DNA from: Euprymna scolopes
Lineage: Eukaryota; Mollusca; Cephalopoda; Sepiida; Sepiolidae
NCBI GenBank assembly: GCA_024364805.1
Contig: CM044527.1
Span: forward strand, 39,038,990-39,074,798
DNA: 35,809 nt
Reading direction: 5' to 3'
The notes beneath the pieces were generated by a model. That model worked only from the letters and a program-made list of their open reading frames with translations, made no database searches and had not been told where the DNA came from. Positions 18,085 to 27,735 of this stretch are shown one piece after another. Position 1 is the first letter of the stretch. Each line of letters starts with the position of its first letter. The translations under genes were made by a program, and so were the position numbers.

Positions 18085-19000
18085 AACAGGCTTCGCCTTA
18101 ACAGACAAAGCAGCGACTGTTCTCAATGGCGATGTTCTTGAAGAGGCAAAGAATTTCAAATATCTTGATGCCATCATCATGGATCAAGGTTGGAACCGAC
18201 ATCAAAACATAAACTGGCTTTTTAAAATTATGCTTTCTGCGGATTCAATTCCTGGCTCTGGTCAAGATCTGAGATCAGGCATAATACCAAAGTAAGGATT
18301 TACCATGTGCTGGTGCAATCAATCCTCGTTTATGGCAGTGAGTCCTGGCCTATGAGAGTGGAAGATATTAGGTGATTAGAAACTGTTGACCACCACTGCT
18401 TGCGTTGATTTTTTTGGTTGGTTGGTTGTTTTACGGCATATCAACCCTTTTCGGGTTATTTAATGCCGAATCCAAAGATTTTGAAGAAAATATTTTTTTA
18501 ATAGAATATATTTGTTGTTTTCATGTCGGTTTCTATTTAACCCATAGTTGGGACCCTAACAGGTACTACCACTCCGGGTCAGAGTGGACCTGGGAGCAAT
18601 GGTAATTAAAGGGTGGCTCCACACTCCCCAAAGCCCACAAGCTGGGGCCTCACCACTGGATATAGTTTAAGGTCATATCCAGGACTTCCATTGAGGGACT
18701 TTTACCCTCTGCAGGGGGGCAGTTGGCGTATTCTAATGCCCCACCGACAGGGCCGCTTGCGTTGAATCCTATGTATCTGATGGTAGCATTTACTCTGAAC
18801 AACACAGTACATTTCTCCTGAAAAATTAACTCCTTTTACCAAGTGATTCTCACAGGACGTTTATGCTGACACTGGGTTATGCCCTTTGCTGTCAACCAGG
18901 AGAATCTGTCCATCTACGAAGCAATTTTCCCAGGTTCCCTGCAAGGTTGGAAAAATGTAGTGGACAAAGTAAAACCTGACTGATAACATTTAAAACTGAA
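18085..19000 (+). mobile_element. RTE-type LINE, C-terminal part, split by a SINE
   Basis: Encodes VLNGDVLEEAKNFKYLDAII, then KVRIYHVLVQSILVYG-like residues, ESWPMRVEDIR and LETVDHHCLR, the LYGCETWP-RVEDLRRLE--DH-CLR motif typical of RTE-clade LINEs. The Cys-Leu-Arg codons are interrupted at 18408 by the 346-bp SINE and resume at 18755. The rest (to about 19000) is weakly recognisable. At least four frame breaks. Confidence 0.85.
18409..18754 (-). mobile_element. 346-bp SINE-like element (family 2), inserted in a LINE
   Basis: Flanked by GCTTGCGTTGA on both sides (18398-18408 and 18755-18765), an 11-base target duplication within RTE LINE coding sequence. It matches 6769-7112 over its full length. 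The tail on the minus strand is AACAACCAACCAACCAAAAA, a short ACCA-rich repeat, where the other copy has AAAACAAAAACAACACACC. Confidence 0.93.
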
Positions 19001-19107
19001 TCTATAGGGTTTGTTGGTGGAACAGTGAATGGCTAGATATCACCAAATTGTTGACTTCAAATTGTCAGGTTTCATAGACCTTTGCGAGGAATTTAATGGT
19101 CAGATCA

Positions 19108-19350
19108 TGATATAATCGCATTGACACACTGGTTCTTATTAGATCACCAAAGTTAAGCAATGTTGAGTCTGATCAGTACCATATGGGTGACCATTTGGGA
19201 ATACCAGGCACTGTATGTCGGAGGACGTTGATACTTCCACCAGCTCCTGCATTCCACCTAGCCTACAGCTGTTTCGACCCTGTCCTACCACTAGATCAAG
19301 CTGGTAGGGATGAGTGACGCTGACTGTGCAAAGTAGCTTCACCAAAGAAA
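19108..19350 (+). mobile_element. 5S rRNA-headed repeat with a different body
   Basis: The 5S head reads GCATTGACACACTGGTTCTT, AGATCACCAAAGTTAAGCAA, GATCAGTACCATATGGGTGA, CCATTTGGGAATACCAGGC and ACTGTATGT. The following 140 bases (TCGGAGGACGTTGATACTTC, CATTCCACCTAGCC, GAGTGACGCTGACTGTGC) do not match the body of the copies at 10091 and 16640. It either represents a second 5S-headed SINE family or a 5S pseudogene with unrelated flank. Confidence 0.7.
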
Positions 19351-19825
19351 CAGATTTCCGTCATTCTTAGGATAATCGAATGGTCTTCATTGCTCTGACG
19401 GACAAACCACATTTTTTTTAGTAGCAAGAATGGATAGAGTTGGTTCAATCCACTGCGGATGTACACTGTTTCAAGTCAAGTATATTGGAAGATTTTTTTA
19501 ATTAAAAGTTCAATTCCAGGAGTTGGAATTTCAGGAATCCTCAAAGTCCGATTTTATACCCTTTGACTCTCCAACCCTGATTTCTACAGCATTGTTGATA
19601 GGGTTGTCTTGTGAGATCTTATTTCTACCATATATTTTTTTAGTTCAGGTCCGGTTTTATTACACAACAAGCAGGCTGTGTCAATGTTATATAAATACAG
19701 AGAGATGCAGGTCCTTGACATAGAATAAAATTAAACTGAGACATTGAACCCCCAGGGACATAAATCAATATGCTATGAAAGCAGTGATACATTTCAACAA
19801 CCAAACTGGAACAGTTAGGGTTGGG

Positions 19826-19829
<4 letters not shown>
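19351..19829. other. Nothing recognised; ends in a 30-base A run
   Basis: No coding similarity or repeat partner. A run of 30 A at 19830-19859 follows GGTTGGGTTGT and may be the tail of an unrecognised retroposed element. A GA-rich tract lies at 19940-19980. Confidence 0.5.
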
Positions 19830-19861
<32 letters not shown>

Positions 19862-19980
19862 TTATTTTTCTAATCTTTAATGATTATCTTTTTTCCATAC
19901 AACAATTAAAAAAAAATGTATAAGCGTCTATTGGGTTTGAGAGAGAGAGGGAGAAAGAGAGAGGGAGGCAGAGAGAAATA

Positions 19981-20030
19981 GTTTGTTTTATGGCATATCA
20001 ACTATTTTCGGGTTATTTAATGCTAAATGA
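19981..20030 (+). repeat. Fragment of the 344-bp SINE-like element
   Basis: TTTTATGGCATATCAACTAT and TTTCGGGTTATTTAATGCT match 6785-6825 and 18428-18468 in the same plus-strand direction. Truncated after 50 bases. Confidence 0.75.
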
Positions 20031-20082
20031 GGTCATTTTCGTAAAAGTTTTTATGCTTAAAGTTTTTATAACTTCAAATAAT

Positions 20083-21105
20083 AATCATACATCAAAGATG
20101 GTTGATAACAAATAAAATCTTTGTTTGGATGGATGAAAAACGTGTACAGAAATATTTTAGCAAGTTGAAATGCAAAAATGTTTATTTCAATTTGCCAACA
20201 GGTTTTTTTTTTTCTTCCATTAACCCCATGTGAAGAGCGAAAAGGTATACATGACATTGTTGACGGTTGTTGTAAAGTTTGAATCAATGTGTGTTGCATG
20301 GTTGGCGTACAATTTAAATAGAGAAACTTGGTCACATCTTTGAAAACATTATTTTGTAAATTTAAATTGAGAATTTAGAAAACCAAATAATGTCATAATT
20401 TTTTTGTTTTTTTTATAAAATGATGAAAAATTTTTTTTTTCTGAAGTTTTTATTGTTAAGACAACTTTTGCAAAGAAGACTTTGGCTTTCATTTTGTTAG
20501 TGGTATTTAAATCCATAGTGTTTGTATAGTTCATCAAGCAGTTTACATTCACACACAAAATAAATCTAAACCGAAACATAAAAGGTAAACATAAGTAACG
20601 AATCTATATAAAAAAACAGTATGTATGTGTGAAAATATTTAACTGATAAACTCTTAAACTACTGATCACATAACACTGAAATTAACAGCAAATAGTAATC
20701 ATACACCAAGGATGGTTTATAACGAGTAAAATCTTTGTTTGGATGAATGAATAACACATGGAAATATATCCTCAAATTTAAATGCAAAAATGTTCATTTC
20801 AACTTGCTGAAATATTTCTATTACTTTTGCGCATGTGCAAATTCATTTATAGTTTGAAGGTGTTTAATTTTAAATCTTCCTTATATATCGATAGCTTAAA
20901 TGGTAGGAAACGCAGCTGGCGCACTAAATGTTTTGGTTTCAATTCTAGTTGTTGGCACTAAAGTCATTTTATTTTTTAAGTTTTGAAATGAGTATTATAT
21001 ATTAGGTACAATATAATATTCAATAGAGGATTAACTCTGTAATAATAAATACAAAATATGCATGAATTAAAATATATTTAAGCGTATTTCACAAACCGGC
21101 AAGGC
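20083..21105 (-). repeat. 1 kb dispersed repeat, copy A
   Basis: Matches 33060-34085 over nearly its full length, including ATACATGACATTGTTGACGG, GTTGCATGGTTGGCGTACAA, CAAGCAGTTTACATTCACAC and ACTGATAAACTCTTAAACTA. On the minus strand the inner element (21105 to about 20600) starts with a CCGG/TTGCC-type end, and finishes GATCAGTAGTTTAAGAG, CACACATACATAC and TTTTATATAGATTCG. Outside that, 20083-20190 is a diverged repeat of 20695-20810 (TAATCATACACCAAGGATGG, ATCTTTGTTTGGATG), so the unit contains itself twice. No coding sequence. Confidence 0.85.
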
Positions 21106-21780
21106 CGAGTGCCCCCTTTTACAAACAAAAACAAAACCTCAAACACAACAGGCCCCCCTGGAAGCCTCCGTTCAGTCTTGAAAGACAATTGATACCCCGT
21201 GTAAAGGTAGTTGCGCGTGAAATTGTGAGACAAGGGTTGAGCAATCACCAACGACACCTCTCCTAGGTTGGCACTGCTTGAGTCCATTGGCAAGGAAAAG
21301 TCCAGAACAACTGGAAACAATGCCAAGATAAGCGGATCCCACAATCCCACTAACGCACTAGTTATACGCAGGAACACTTTTATCCTCAATTTTGACTTTA
21401 CAAACTGCACACTCCTCAAGACTGAATCTTCTCTACAATGCAACAAGTGCATTGAAAGTGCTTTAATCCTTCAATCAATATCGAACATAAACTCTAGGCT
21501 CAACTCTTCTTCCTTAACCAAACATTTGGTTAAAATCACACTCAAACAATGTAATGTACTTCCCCATTGCACAACAAACTCTAATCTCGATTAAAGTACT
21601 TTTTTTTTTACTCCATCTCATCCATGCAAAACAGTCTGTAGATAATGAAAACATTTTTTCTTTTTTTCTTGGGTTGCGCATATCAGTAAGTGAAAGTATA
21701 ATGCAATGCTCGTTGTGTAAACAAATCAAACTTTCAGCATTTGACAATGTTTATCATTCTAATTTCATCTATGCACTAAG
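21106..21780. other. GC-richer patch, unassigned
   Basis: About 500 bases (21106-21600) are richer in GC than neighbouring intron and open on both strands for over 100 codons. Neither translation shows a known domain to me. It might be a retroposed or viral-like remnant or single-copy DNA. Codon-level evidence is lacking. Confidence 0.3.
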
Positions 21781-21785
21781 CATCA

Positions 21786-21935
21786 GCCACATGGCCTAGT
21801 GGTTATGAGTGCAGACTGTTGCCAAGATGGTTGAGATTCGATCCTAGGCTATTGCTCATCTAGCCACACTGAAAAGCTGTGATACAAGGAAACAATCTGT
21901 GTGTGGATGACTATATAGTTAAACAAACAATTACA
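21786..21935 (+). mobile_element. tRNA-derived SINE (family 4)
   Basis: The head has ATGGCCTAGTGGTTATGAGT (A box) and GGTTGAGATTCGATCC (B box) 36 bases later, then a body with CACACTGAAAAGCTGTGATA and AACAATCTGTGTGTGGATGA. Related bodies lie at 22335-22520 in reverse and at 23885-23990. It ends near an ATATAG followed by unrelated DNA. Confidence 0.8.
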
Positions 21936-22101
21936 ACAAGAACATATTGGGCGTGGGGCCAGCACCCCAACCCCGAAAAAAGAACTTCTTGCTACAAAAG
22001 CATCTACAAAGTTGTGGATGGCCTATGCCCCTCCAAGGGCTCAAGGCTATGGATGGATGGAAACAATGCATATTATTACAAGAACAGAAAGAGGTCTTTA
22101 C

Positions 22102-22220
22102 TTTAATTTCAATTCCTTGGTAAGTTGCATTTGGGTGTGTTCGAGTTCTTGCCGTTCTTTAACGTGTCCTTCCTGAAGGTCTTGGATTTCCCACTTGGTT
22201 GACTGAAGCTTAGAGAATAA
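22102..22220 (-). CDS. KIF3B: KIF3B exon, end of coiled coil
   Basis: This 119-base exon encodes [20 protein letters not shown] and then [19 protein letters not shown], ending with two bases of a split Lys codon (phase 2). Human KIF3B has LFSKLQAVKAEIHDLQEEHI at the same place, from memory. The acceptor is TTATATTTCAG before TTATTCTCT. The donor is AAA|GTAAAG. The frame needs one more G, which the next exon supplies as its first base, so the split codon stays AAG. Trp in place of Ala after STK is a lineage difference within the last heptads. The exon sits in a 12 kb stretch of intron crowded with SINEs. Confidence 0.96.
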
Positions 22221-22289
22221 CTGAAATATAAGAAAAAAAAAATTGTAAAATAAATGAAAAGTTGTTTTTTATGTAACACAAGATTTTTG

Positions 22290-22314
22290 TGTGCGTGTGT
22301 GTGTGTGTGTGTAT
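22290..22314. repeat. (GT)n microsatellite
   Basis: A GTGTGCGTGTGTGTGTGTGT-type run of about 24 bases between the KIF3B exon and the reversed SINE. Confidence 0.9.
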
Positions 22315-22334
22315 ACATATTTAAATAAACACAA

Positions 22335-22520
22335 CATTTTTGTAGATATATATATCATCCATGAAGGGACTGTATCACCATATTTTTTCAATGTGACTAG
22401 ATGAGTAAGAGCTTCAAACTAAGTTTAAAACCCAACCATTCTGCCAAAAGTTTAAGACCTTATCCATTATGTGACACTACATCGCGGTGTCACAGTTGCT
22501 AACACACTCTACAGCATGGC
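22335..22520 (-). mobile_element. tRNA-derived SINE (family 4), reversed, diverged
   Basis: On the minus strand ACATAATGGATAAGGTCTTA is followed by GGCAGAATGGTTGGGTTTTA, a degenerate A and B box pair, then TCATCTAGTCACATTGAAAA, GGTGATACAGTC and CATGGATGAT, the body order of the copy at 21786. It is 115 bases from the KIF3B exon 22102-22220. Confidence 0.65.
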
Positions 22521-23175
22521 CGGGTGGTGATTTGACCATAAGCATAGAGATACAAAGAAATGCAATCCCAGAATTCCCTTTCTAGATCAACCTTTTTTCG
22601 GATGGACGACATGGGGTAAGCATGCGTGTTTCTGTCTCTCTGTGAATGCGAGGGGGCACCCCTTTGCATCAGCACTAGTTAGGACTATCTATGTAGTTAA
22701 GTCTAATAATTTTTAAAGTTTAAGTATTAATTGCTTTTGATCCTTTTTGTAAAACATTGTAAAACATTGTAATATATTTATGTATAGAAATAAAATAGTT
22801 AAGATTTCTCATAAATATTTCGATTGTTTCGTGTTGTGTGTTTTATTGAGTCTGCCATGAATGCCTCCATCAAACAATGGAGTGGTCTTGGGGACGAAGA
22901 AAGAAAATTCCAACCAGAATGCCACCAGGGTGAAGAAGTTGAGAGAATAACGGAGCCACACCCACATCCAAGGTACGATTTTCTTCTTATTACACAGACC
23001 CTAATGACTGGTCATCTTCACGAGACCACTTCTAAAACAATTAGTGTAACATGTGAAGCCAGTGACGAGCAGATCGTGTTGTATATCATCAGAAATATTC
23101 TTTCATATACACATTATCAGAGCTGCCTGAAGTGTTCTATTCTTTTATGAAAAATTATGCATTGCTGCTGATGGC

Positions 23176-23782
23176 ATCCAGCAAATCTCTCTACCGTGCT
23201 AGAAAACTACTGACACCTGAAAGTATCCTGTACCTCTACAAGGCCACCATTCGCCCATGTATGGAGTTTGTTGTGACATTTGGGCTGATGCATCTTCTAC
23301 TAGGCTCTCGCTCCTGGACAGGGTTCAAAAGAGAGTCGCCAACCTGATCGGTCCTGAACTGTCATCCAAGCTTCGGCCTTTGTCCCATCGACGAAATATT
23401 ACATCCCTCTGCCTGTTCTACAAGTATTTTAATGGTGGATGCTCTGACGAACTACAAGTCCTTGTACCCCCTCAATGTAAATACCTCCAACAAACCCAAC
23501 AAGCAGCAAAATTCCACCCCTACAAAATAGAGATCCCTAGATGTAAGAAAACCTTTTACTCTAATAGTTTTTTCCTAGAACTGCTAGACTTTGAAAATCC
23601 CTTCTGGGTTCCTGCTTTCCTAACTGTATTGGCATGCAAAAGTTCAAATGTAATGTGAACAAACATCTTGCTGCTCAACTTCCTACATCATATCCCTGCA
23701 ACTTATGTCCCTGATAGTAGCCCCCTACATCAAAGTGGCAATGTGCCTTGTTTGGGGTGAAAATGTAATGATAAAAAAAATC
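23176..23782 (+). mobile_element. Jockey-type LINE, 5'-truncated insertion
   Basis: Encodes SLYRARKLLTPESILYLYKA, TIRPCMEFV, a frame change, RVQKRVANLIGPELSSKLRP, LSHRRNITSLCLFYKYFNGG and IPRCKKTFYSNSFFLELLDF, the C-terminal end of the LINE polyprotein. The 3' end is GGGGTGAAAATGTAATGATA and an A run. It lies inside a small duplicated segment whose other copy (24000-24120) lacks it. About three frame breaks. Confidence 0.9.
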
Positions 23783-23884
23783 CCTTACCAGATTAGGCAC
23801 TTTAAGTGTACATATAGTTTTTTAATTAGTTTTTTGTTGTTCTTATGGATTTCATGAACCTATAATATTTTGTTATGACATCTG

Positions 23885-23990
23885 GTTGTCTAGCTCCACT
23901 GAAAAGCTGTGATACAGCAAAACAATCTGTGGATGACTGTGTATACATATCATCCACAGATGAACTGTATCACCATATCATTTTTTCAAT
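23885..23990. repeat. Inverted repeat made of SINE family 4 body ends
   Basis: CTGAAAAGCTGTGATACAGC with CAATCTGTGGATGA on the left pairs with ATCCACAGATGAACTGTATC and CATTTTTTCAATG on the right. The two arms are a left and a right copy of the SINE body placed head to head. Confidence 0.7.
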
Positions 23991-23999
23991 GTAACTTTT

Positions 24000-24120
24000 C
24001 AGCTGCCTGAAGTGCTCTATTCTTTTGTAATGTAGTTATGCATTGCTACTGATGACAAACAACAATTTTTCCTTACCAGATTAGGCATTATAAGTGTACG
24101 TATAGTTTTTTAATTTTTTT
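24000..24120 (+). repeat. Duplicate segment without the LINE (empty site)
   Basis: AGCTGCCTGAAGTGCTCTAT, TATGCATTGCTACTGATGAC, then directly CCTTACCAGATTAGGCATTA and GTGTACGTATAGTTTTTTAA. The same two halves lie at 23117-23175 and 23785-23845 on either side of the LINE at 23176-23782. Confidence 0.85.
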
Positions 24121-24253
24121 GTTCCTATAGATTTCAAGAATCTATAATTCCTTGTTCTTCTTATAGATTTCAAGAATCTATAATTCCTTGTTCTTCTTAT
24201 AGATTTCAAGAATCTATAATTCCTTGTTCTTCTTATAGATTTCAGGAATCTAT
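24121..24253. repeat. 36-bp tandem repeat, about 3.7 copies
   Basis: Units read TTGTTCTTCTTATAGATTTC plus AAGAATCTATAATTCC, nearly identical. Each holds the inverted repeat ATAGATT-TCAAG-AATCTAT, so single strands could form a row of small hairpins. The corresponding place in the sister segment (23840-23866) has one diverged unit only. Confidence 0.93.
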
Positions 24254-24364
24254 TTAAAAAAAAATAAAAAAGCTTGAGTACAACATTTTTCACGTGTCTG
24301 AATTTTTGAGATGAGGACTGGTTATTCGAATTATTTAGAATCTTCAGACTACTGTTCTCATCTC

Positions 24365-24560
24365 AAGTGTCATTTTCGTGGTGCAGTGGTTAGAGTACTT
24401 GGAAAATATCAATTGTTAAAGATTCAATCCTCCGACCGAAAAATACAACTGAGAATTATTTAGTACCTCTATCCAGTCATGGCTTACATAACGAGAGCAA
24501 GCTACCCCTGTGAAGTAAATAAAGGGTTCCGTTCGAAATTCCGTCCAAATTCCTGAGTCT
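24365..24560 (+). mobile_element. tRNA-derived SINE (family 3)
   Basis: Head: CGTGGTGCAGTGGTTAGAGT (A box) and AAAGATTCAATCCTCCGACC (B box). Body: CAGTCATGGCTTACATAACG, GAGAGCAAGCTACCCC, TAAATAAAGGGTTCCGTTCG and AAATTCCGTCC. Headless relatives lie at 6255, 11304 and 35535. This copy shows that those fragments are SINE bodies. Confidence 0.8.
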
Positions 24561-24865
24561 GACATTATATGTGCTAGGCTGGGTGTAAGGCCTCCATAAG
24601 CATCAGAGTCATCCTATTTTCCGAATCAATCAACCTTAGTTTTCTTTACTTTTACAAACAATATTATATCACAATAAATGGGTCAGAGAGCATCAATGGA
24701 ATAAAGTCTTTCCACTGATAACAAACGGAAAAGTTTTTAATTATCCACAAGCATCCAGAGAGCAGGGAAACAGAGCTTGACTTTAGATTTTATTCACTCA
24801 AGTGGAAATTTTATATACACAACTGCTGAGTTACAACAAATTGTTTTTTCTTTTTCCAAATTGGT

Positions 24866-25020
24866 TTACATGTTGTGTGTGTGTGTACATATACACACAC
24901 ACACACACATACATATATATATTAATATACACATGTGTATATTAATATATATATATGTGTGTGTGTGTATATGTACACACACACACATATATATATATTA
25001 ATATACACATGTGTATGTTG
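24866..25020. repeat. Nested palindromes of AT, GT and AC repeats
   Basis: Alternating blocks GTGTGTGTGT, ACACACACAC and TATATATATTAATATACAC are arranged as mirror halves around ACATGT (24931 and 25009) and around TATATGTACA (24966). Several perfect self-complementary stretches of over 40 bases result. All of it is purine-pyrimidine alternating, so both cruciform and Z-type structures are conceivable. Confidence 0.9.
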
Positions 25021-25492
25021 TTATTTTCGCAATAATGTATTAAATACATGTGTATGCTGTATTTTGCCAATAATGTGTCAAATGTTTTCCAAATGGTCTA
25101 TTGTGTCTGGTTTATCAGTTTAGATATGGAATGTTACATATCTCCAAAGAAAATGGTCTAACGAGGTTAGCTTGCATGAACAAGGTGACCATTTGACAGA
25201 TTTGTGAAATTATTCATTCATCAAATGTTTTAAAATGATTTTCAAAATAAATTTGCACAATTTATAAATGCTGTTCAGTCTCTAATAATGAATTGTCAAT
25301 CCAAGCTGAACTTAAAATTACTGATAGTTGCCAAATCTGCAATTAAAGAAAATACAGTTATCAATTTAAAGTTTTCTACCTAAAAAAAAAAACCCAAAAA
25401 AACACTTTGTATATTCTGGTCAGGGGAGATGATGACATTAGTTTTTGCAGGGAGGTGTCTCCATTTTCCCAAATACAACATAGCTCTGGTAT

Positions 25493-25575
25493 TCTCAAAT
25501 GGTCTACCATCTTTTACTGACCAGGCTCAATGTCACTTAATCTGGGTGATCTAGCGAGAACCAGTAAGTTAAGAC
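25493..25575 (-). repeat. 5S rRNA-derived fragment, reversed
   Basis: The minus strand reads ACTGGTTCTCGCTAGATCAC, then AGATTAAGTGACATTGAGCC, TGGTCAGTA, AAAGATGGTAGACCATTTG, the first three quarters of the 5S order. It abuts a LINE fragment at 25580 and has no recognisable SINE body. Confidence 0.7.
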
Positions 25576-25579
25576 GATT

Positions 25580-25725
25580 ATTCCATATACAGTGGAAACA
25601 ATACTCTTTGCATGGGTGAGTGGTGGCTTTGTAAAGATACAGGATACTGGCAGATGTGAGAGTGTTTTCTACCTTCTTTGCAGCAACTACGAAAAAAAAA
25701 TGATTACCACATGGATGATGCATAG
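25580..25725 (-). mobile_element. Jockey-type LINE fragment
   Basis: The minus strand encodes AAKKVENTLTSASILYLYKA and then TTHPCKEYCFHCIWN, corresponding to AAKKVGSLY-ARKLLTPESIL and YKATIRPCMEYCCHIW of the same family. Only 145 bases remain, with one short deletion. Confidence 0.85.
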
Positions 25726-25729
25726 CAAC

Positions 25730-26329
25730 TATCTTCCATCTTCTGGTGACAGAGGAACAACTTTTAGATATGAAGATTAGCTGTGAATACCCAATAAGCA
25801 GTCCATGACCAACTGGTAGTCTACCCGGAAGGTGTACATGGGATATGCTCTAATCAGGAATGAAATGCATGCATATGTCTGATATAAAATTTACACTTGG
25901 CAGATGTCAGCTGCCATAAAAGCTGATCGACTAACTCGAGTGTCAGCTGTTGGTCTTGTTTTGTAACATACTTGGTATTGATCATGAACATGTACTAGAC
26001 AAAAAAGGGCATTCTCCAAATAAACCTTCATGCATGCAGCTACCTGGATTATGGAGGTGGGAGCACATCCATGTCCTTTTGCAAAGCAATATGCAAATTA
26101 GTTAATAAGATGCCGACTGCATATACATGCTCAATATATTTAAAAGTTAATGTTCTATTTTGAATATTATTAATTTAGTATTTTAATCCCACTGTCAGTG
26201 CAATAAGTGTACCAACATATATTTATTTATATTTGTGTTACAGGAAATTAGAACAACATTAGTACCGTCGGTTGTAAATCCAAACAAAGGGGAACTATAA
26301 TTGTTCCTCTTTACCAAACTCTCTTCAGC
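25730..26329. other. Intron DNA, nothing recognised
   Basis: No coding similarity or repeat partner seen. A short inverted repeat GGGGAACTATAATTGTTCCT lies at 26289-26308, just before the larger hairpin. Confidence 0.5.
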
Positions 26330-26368
26330 CTCTATTTATGTCTGTCTACATAGCAGACATAAATAGAG
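26330..26368. repeat. Perfect 15-bp hairpin
   Basis: CTCTATTTATGTCTG (26330-26344) and its exact reverse complement (26354-26368) are separated by TCTACATAG. The flanks do not extend the stem. Confidence 0.9.
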
Positions 26369-26639
26369 TATTGATGATACCAATGTCATTCTGATCGTCT
26401 ATAATAAATAAATACTATGTTCTTATTTTCAATTTTTATTCATGATTGAGCACTCTTCTGGAGTTCTCTCCCCACTGACATGTACACTGCGTATAAAATT
26501 ATTAACGAGTTTACATTTTTAAAAATATTTAAGGAACGAGTGAATAAAAATCCATGAAACTTTGAGAAAGTGCTTACGATACTATTCAGCTACTCCAGTC
26601 CGAAAATAAAAGTATTTAAAGCAGTATTAGCAAAACTAT

Positions 26640-27735
26640 GGCAAAAGATTTTATTGACGAAACAAACTGCCTTGGTAATAATCTGACACACCTCAAATAC
26701 CGTGGATTCAGCAATTATGATGGCAAGTTGTTTACATTGTGCGGAACAGTATGAAAGTTTCACAATACGCGCAGCTCAGCATTGCCAACGTTTCCGAAGC
26801 TTTTGATATGAAACTACCGGTAAGTTTCTGAATCTGGTAAAAAAATGTTATCTCGTTAATGATTTAACACTCGACGCTCTAGAGCTCTCGTTTAGTGTTA
26901 TTTACTTTATGACTTCAAAATAAGCTTATCAGCAGTCGCATCAAGTTGCTGCATATGTCAAGCGGTTCTATATGAAAGTCCCAAGCATTCCAGATATTGG
27001 TTGTTTCTTCAGGATGCTGTCCCTCACACTGCAAGACCACCTATGTGTAAAGATCCGTCCTTGTTGCAGGTCACCCGATGTGGAGTCTGATCCTGTTGAA
27101 GCTGCAATGGTCGTGGTCGTGATTGTCCTTTTCCGGCAGTTTTTTTTTTTTTTTTTTAAATTTTTTTTACAAGATTCTTCCGCATCGCAGGCCTCATCGC
27201 CGGTCGCTGAAATTAATTAGCTTCTCATGTAGGTCAAAAGAAAACAAACACAGAGGTTTCTAGTCTACTAAAAGTTAATTCACAAAAATTACAGGTGTTT
27301 TACATATGTATAATTGTTCAGTTCGCTTACACCAGAAAACAGTCCAAAATCTTATTCTTCGTTCTCCACGATGGCAATGATGGAGGAACAGGGGATGTGG
27401 CGGCTCTCTGGGATTAGTGTTCTTGTCTTGAGAGTTAGCTTCTATCTGCTCTTTTCTGGCTCAGGCATTTGCTTATATTGGAAGGTGATGGGTTTTAGGG
27501 TAGGCTGTTCCCCAGACCAATCATCGCTGGATACGTCAATCCAGGGAATTCCCGGTTCTTTGCGTGAGGGCAAATCTGCATAGACCGACGAATCTGGGAC
27601 CACAACTCAAATTCATTCATATGCCCAGAAAGGTTGACACTAACCTTTCGTACTCAAAAAAAGCCAGACATCCTTGAGCTGGAGTTCGTCAGACCAAGAA
27701 TGAAATTATATTTCATCATAGCTTTCCAAATGACG
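26640..27735. other. GC-richer intron patch, unassigned
   Basis: Around 26740-27600 the composition is clearly less AT-rich than its neighbours and contains CpG. A plus frame reads DHLCVKIRPCCRSPDVESDP near 27020-27085, and a minus frame reads VVPDSSVYADLPSRKEPGIP and then SSDDWSGEQPTLKPITFQY near 27590-27480. Neither matches a family I can name. A transposase-derived or retroposed fragment is possible. Confidence 0.35.

Noticed and set aside
21790-21850. tRNA gene
   Set aside because: A and B boxes are present but a SINE body follows directly, and a relative lies at 22335. No acceptor-stem pairing.
26972-27220. Small secreted or membrane protein
   Set aside because: The Phe run comes from a T homopolymer and the rest has no recognised domain.
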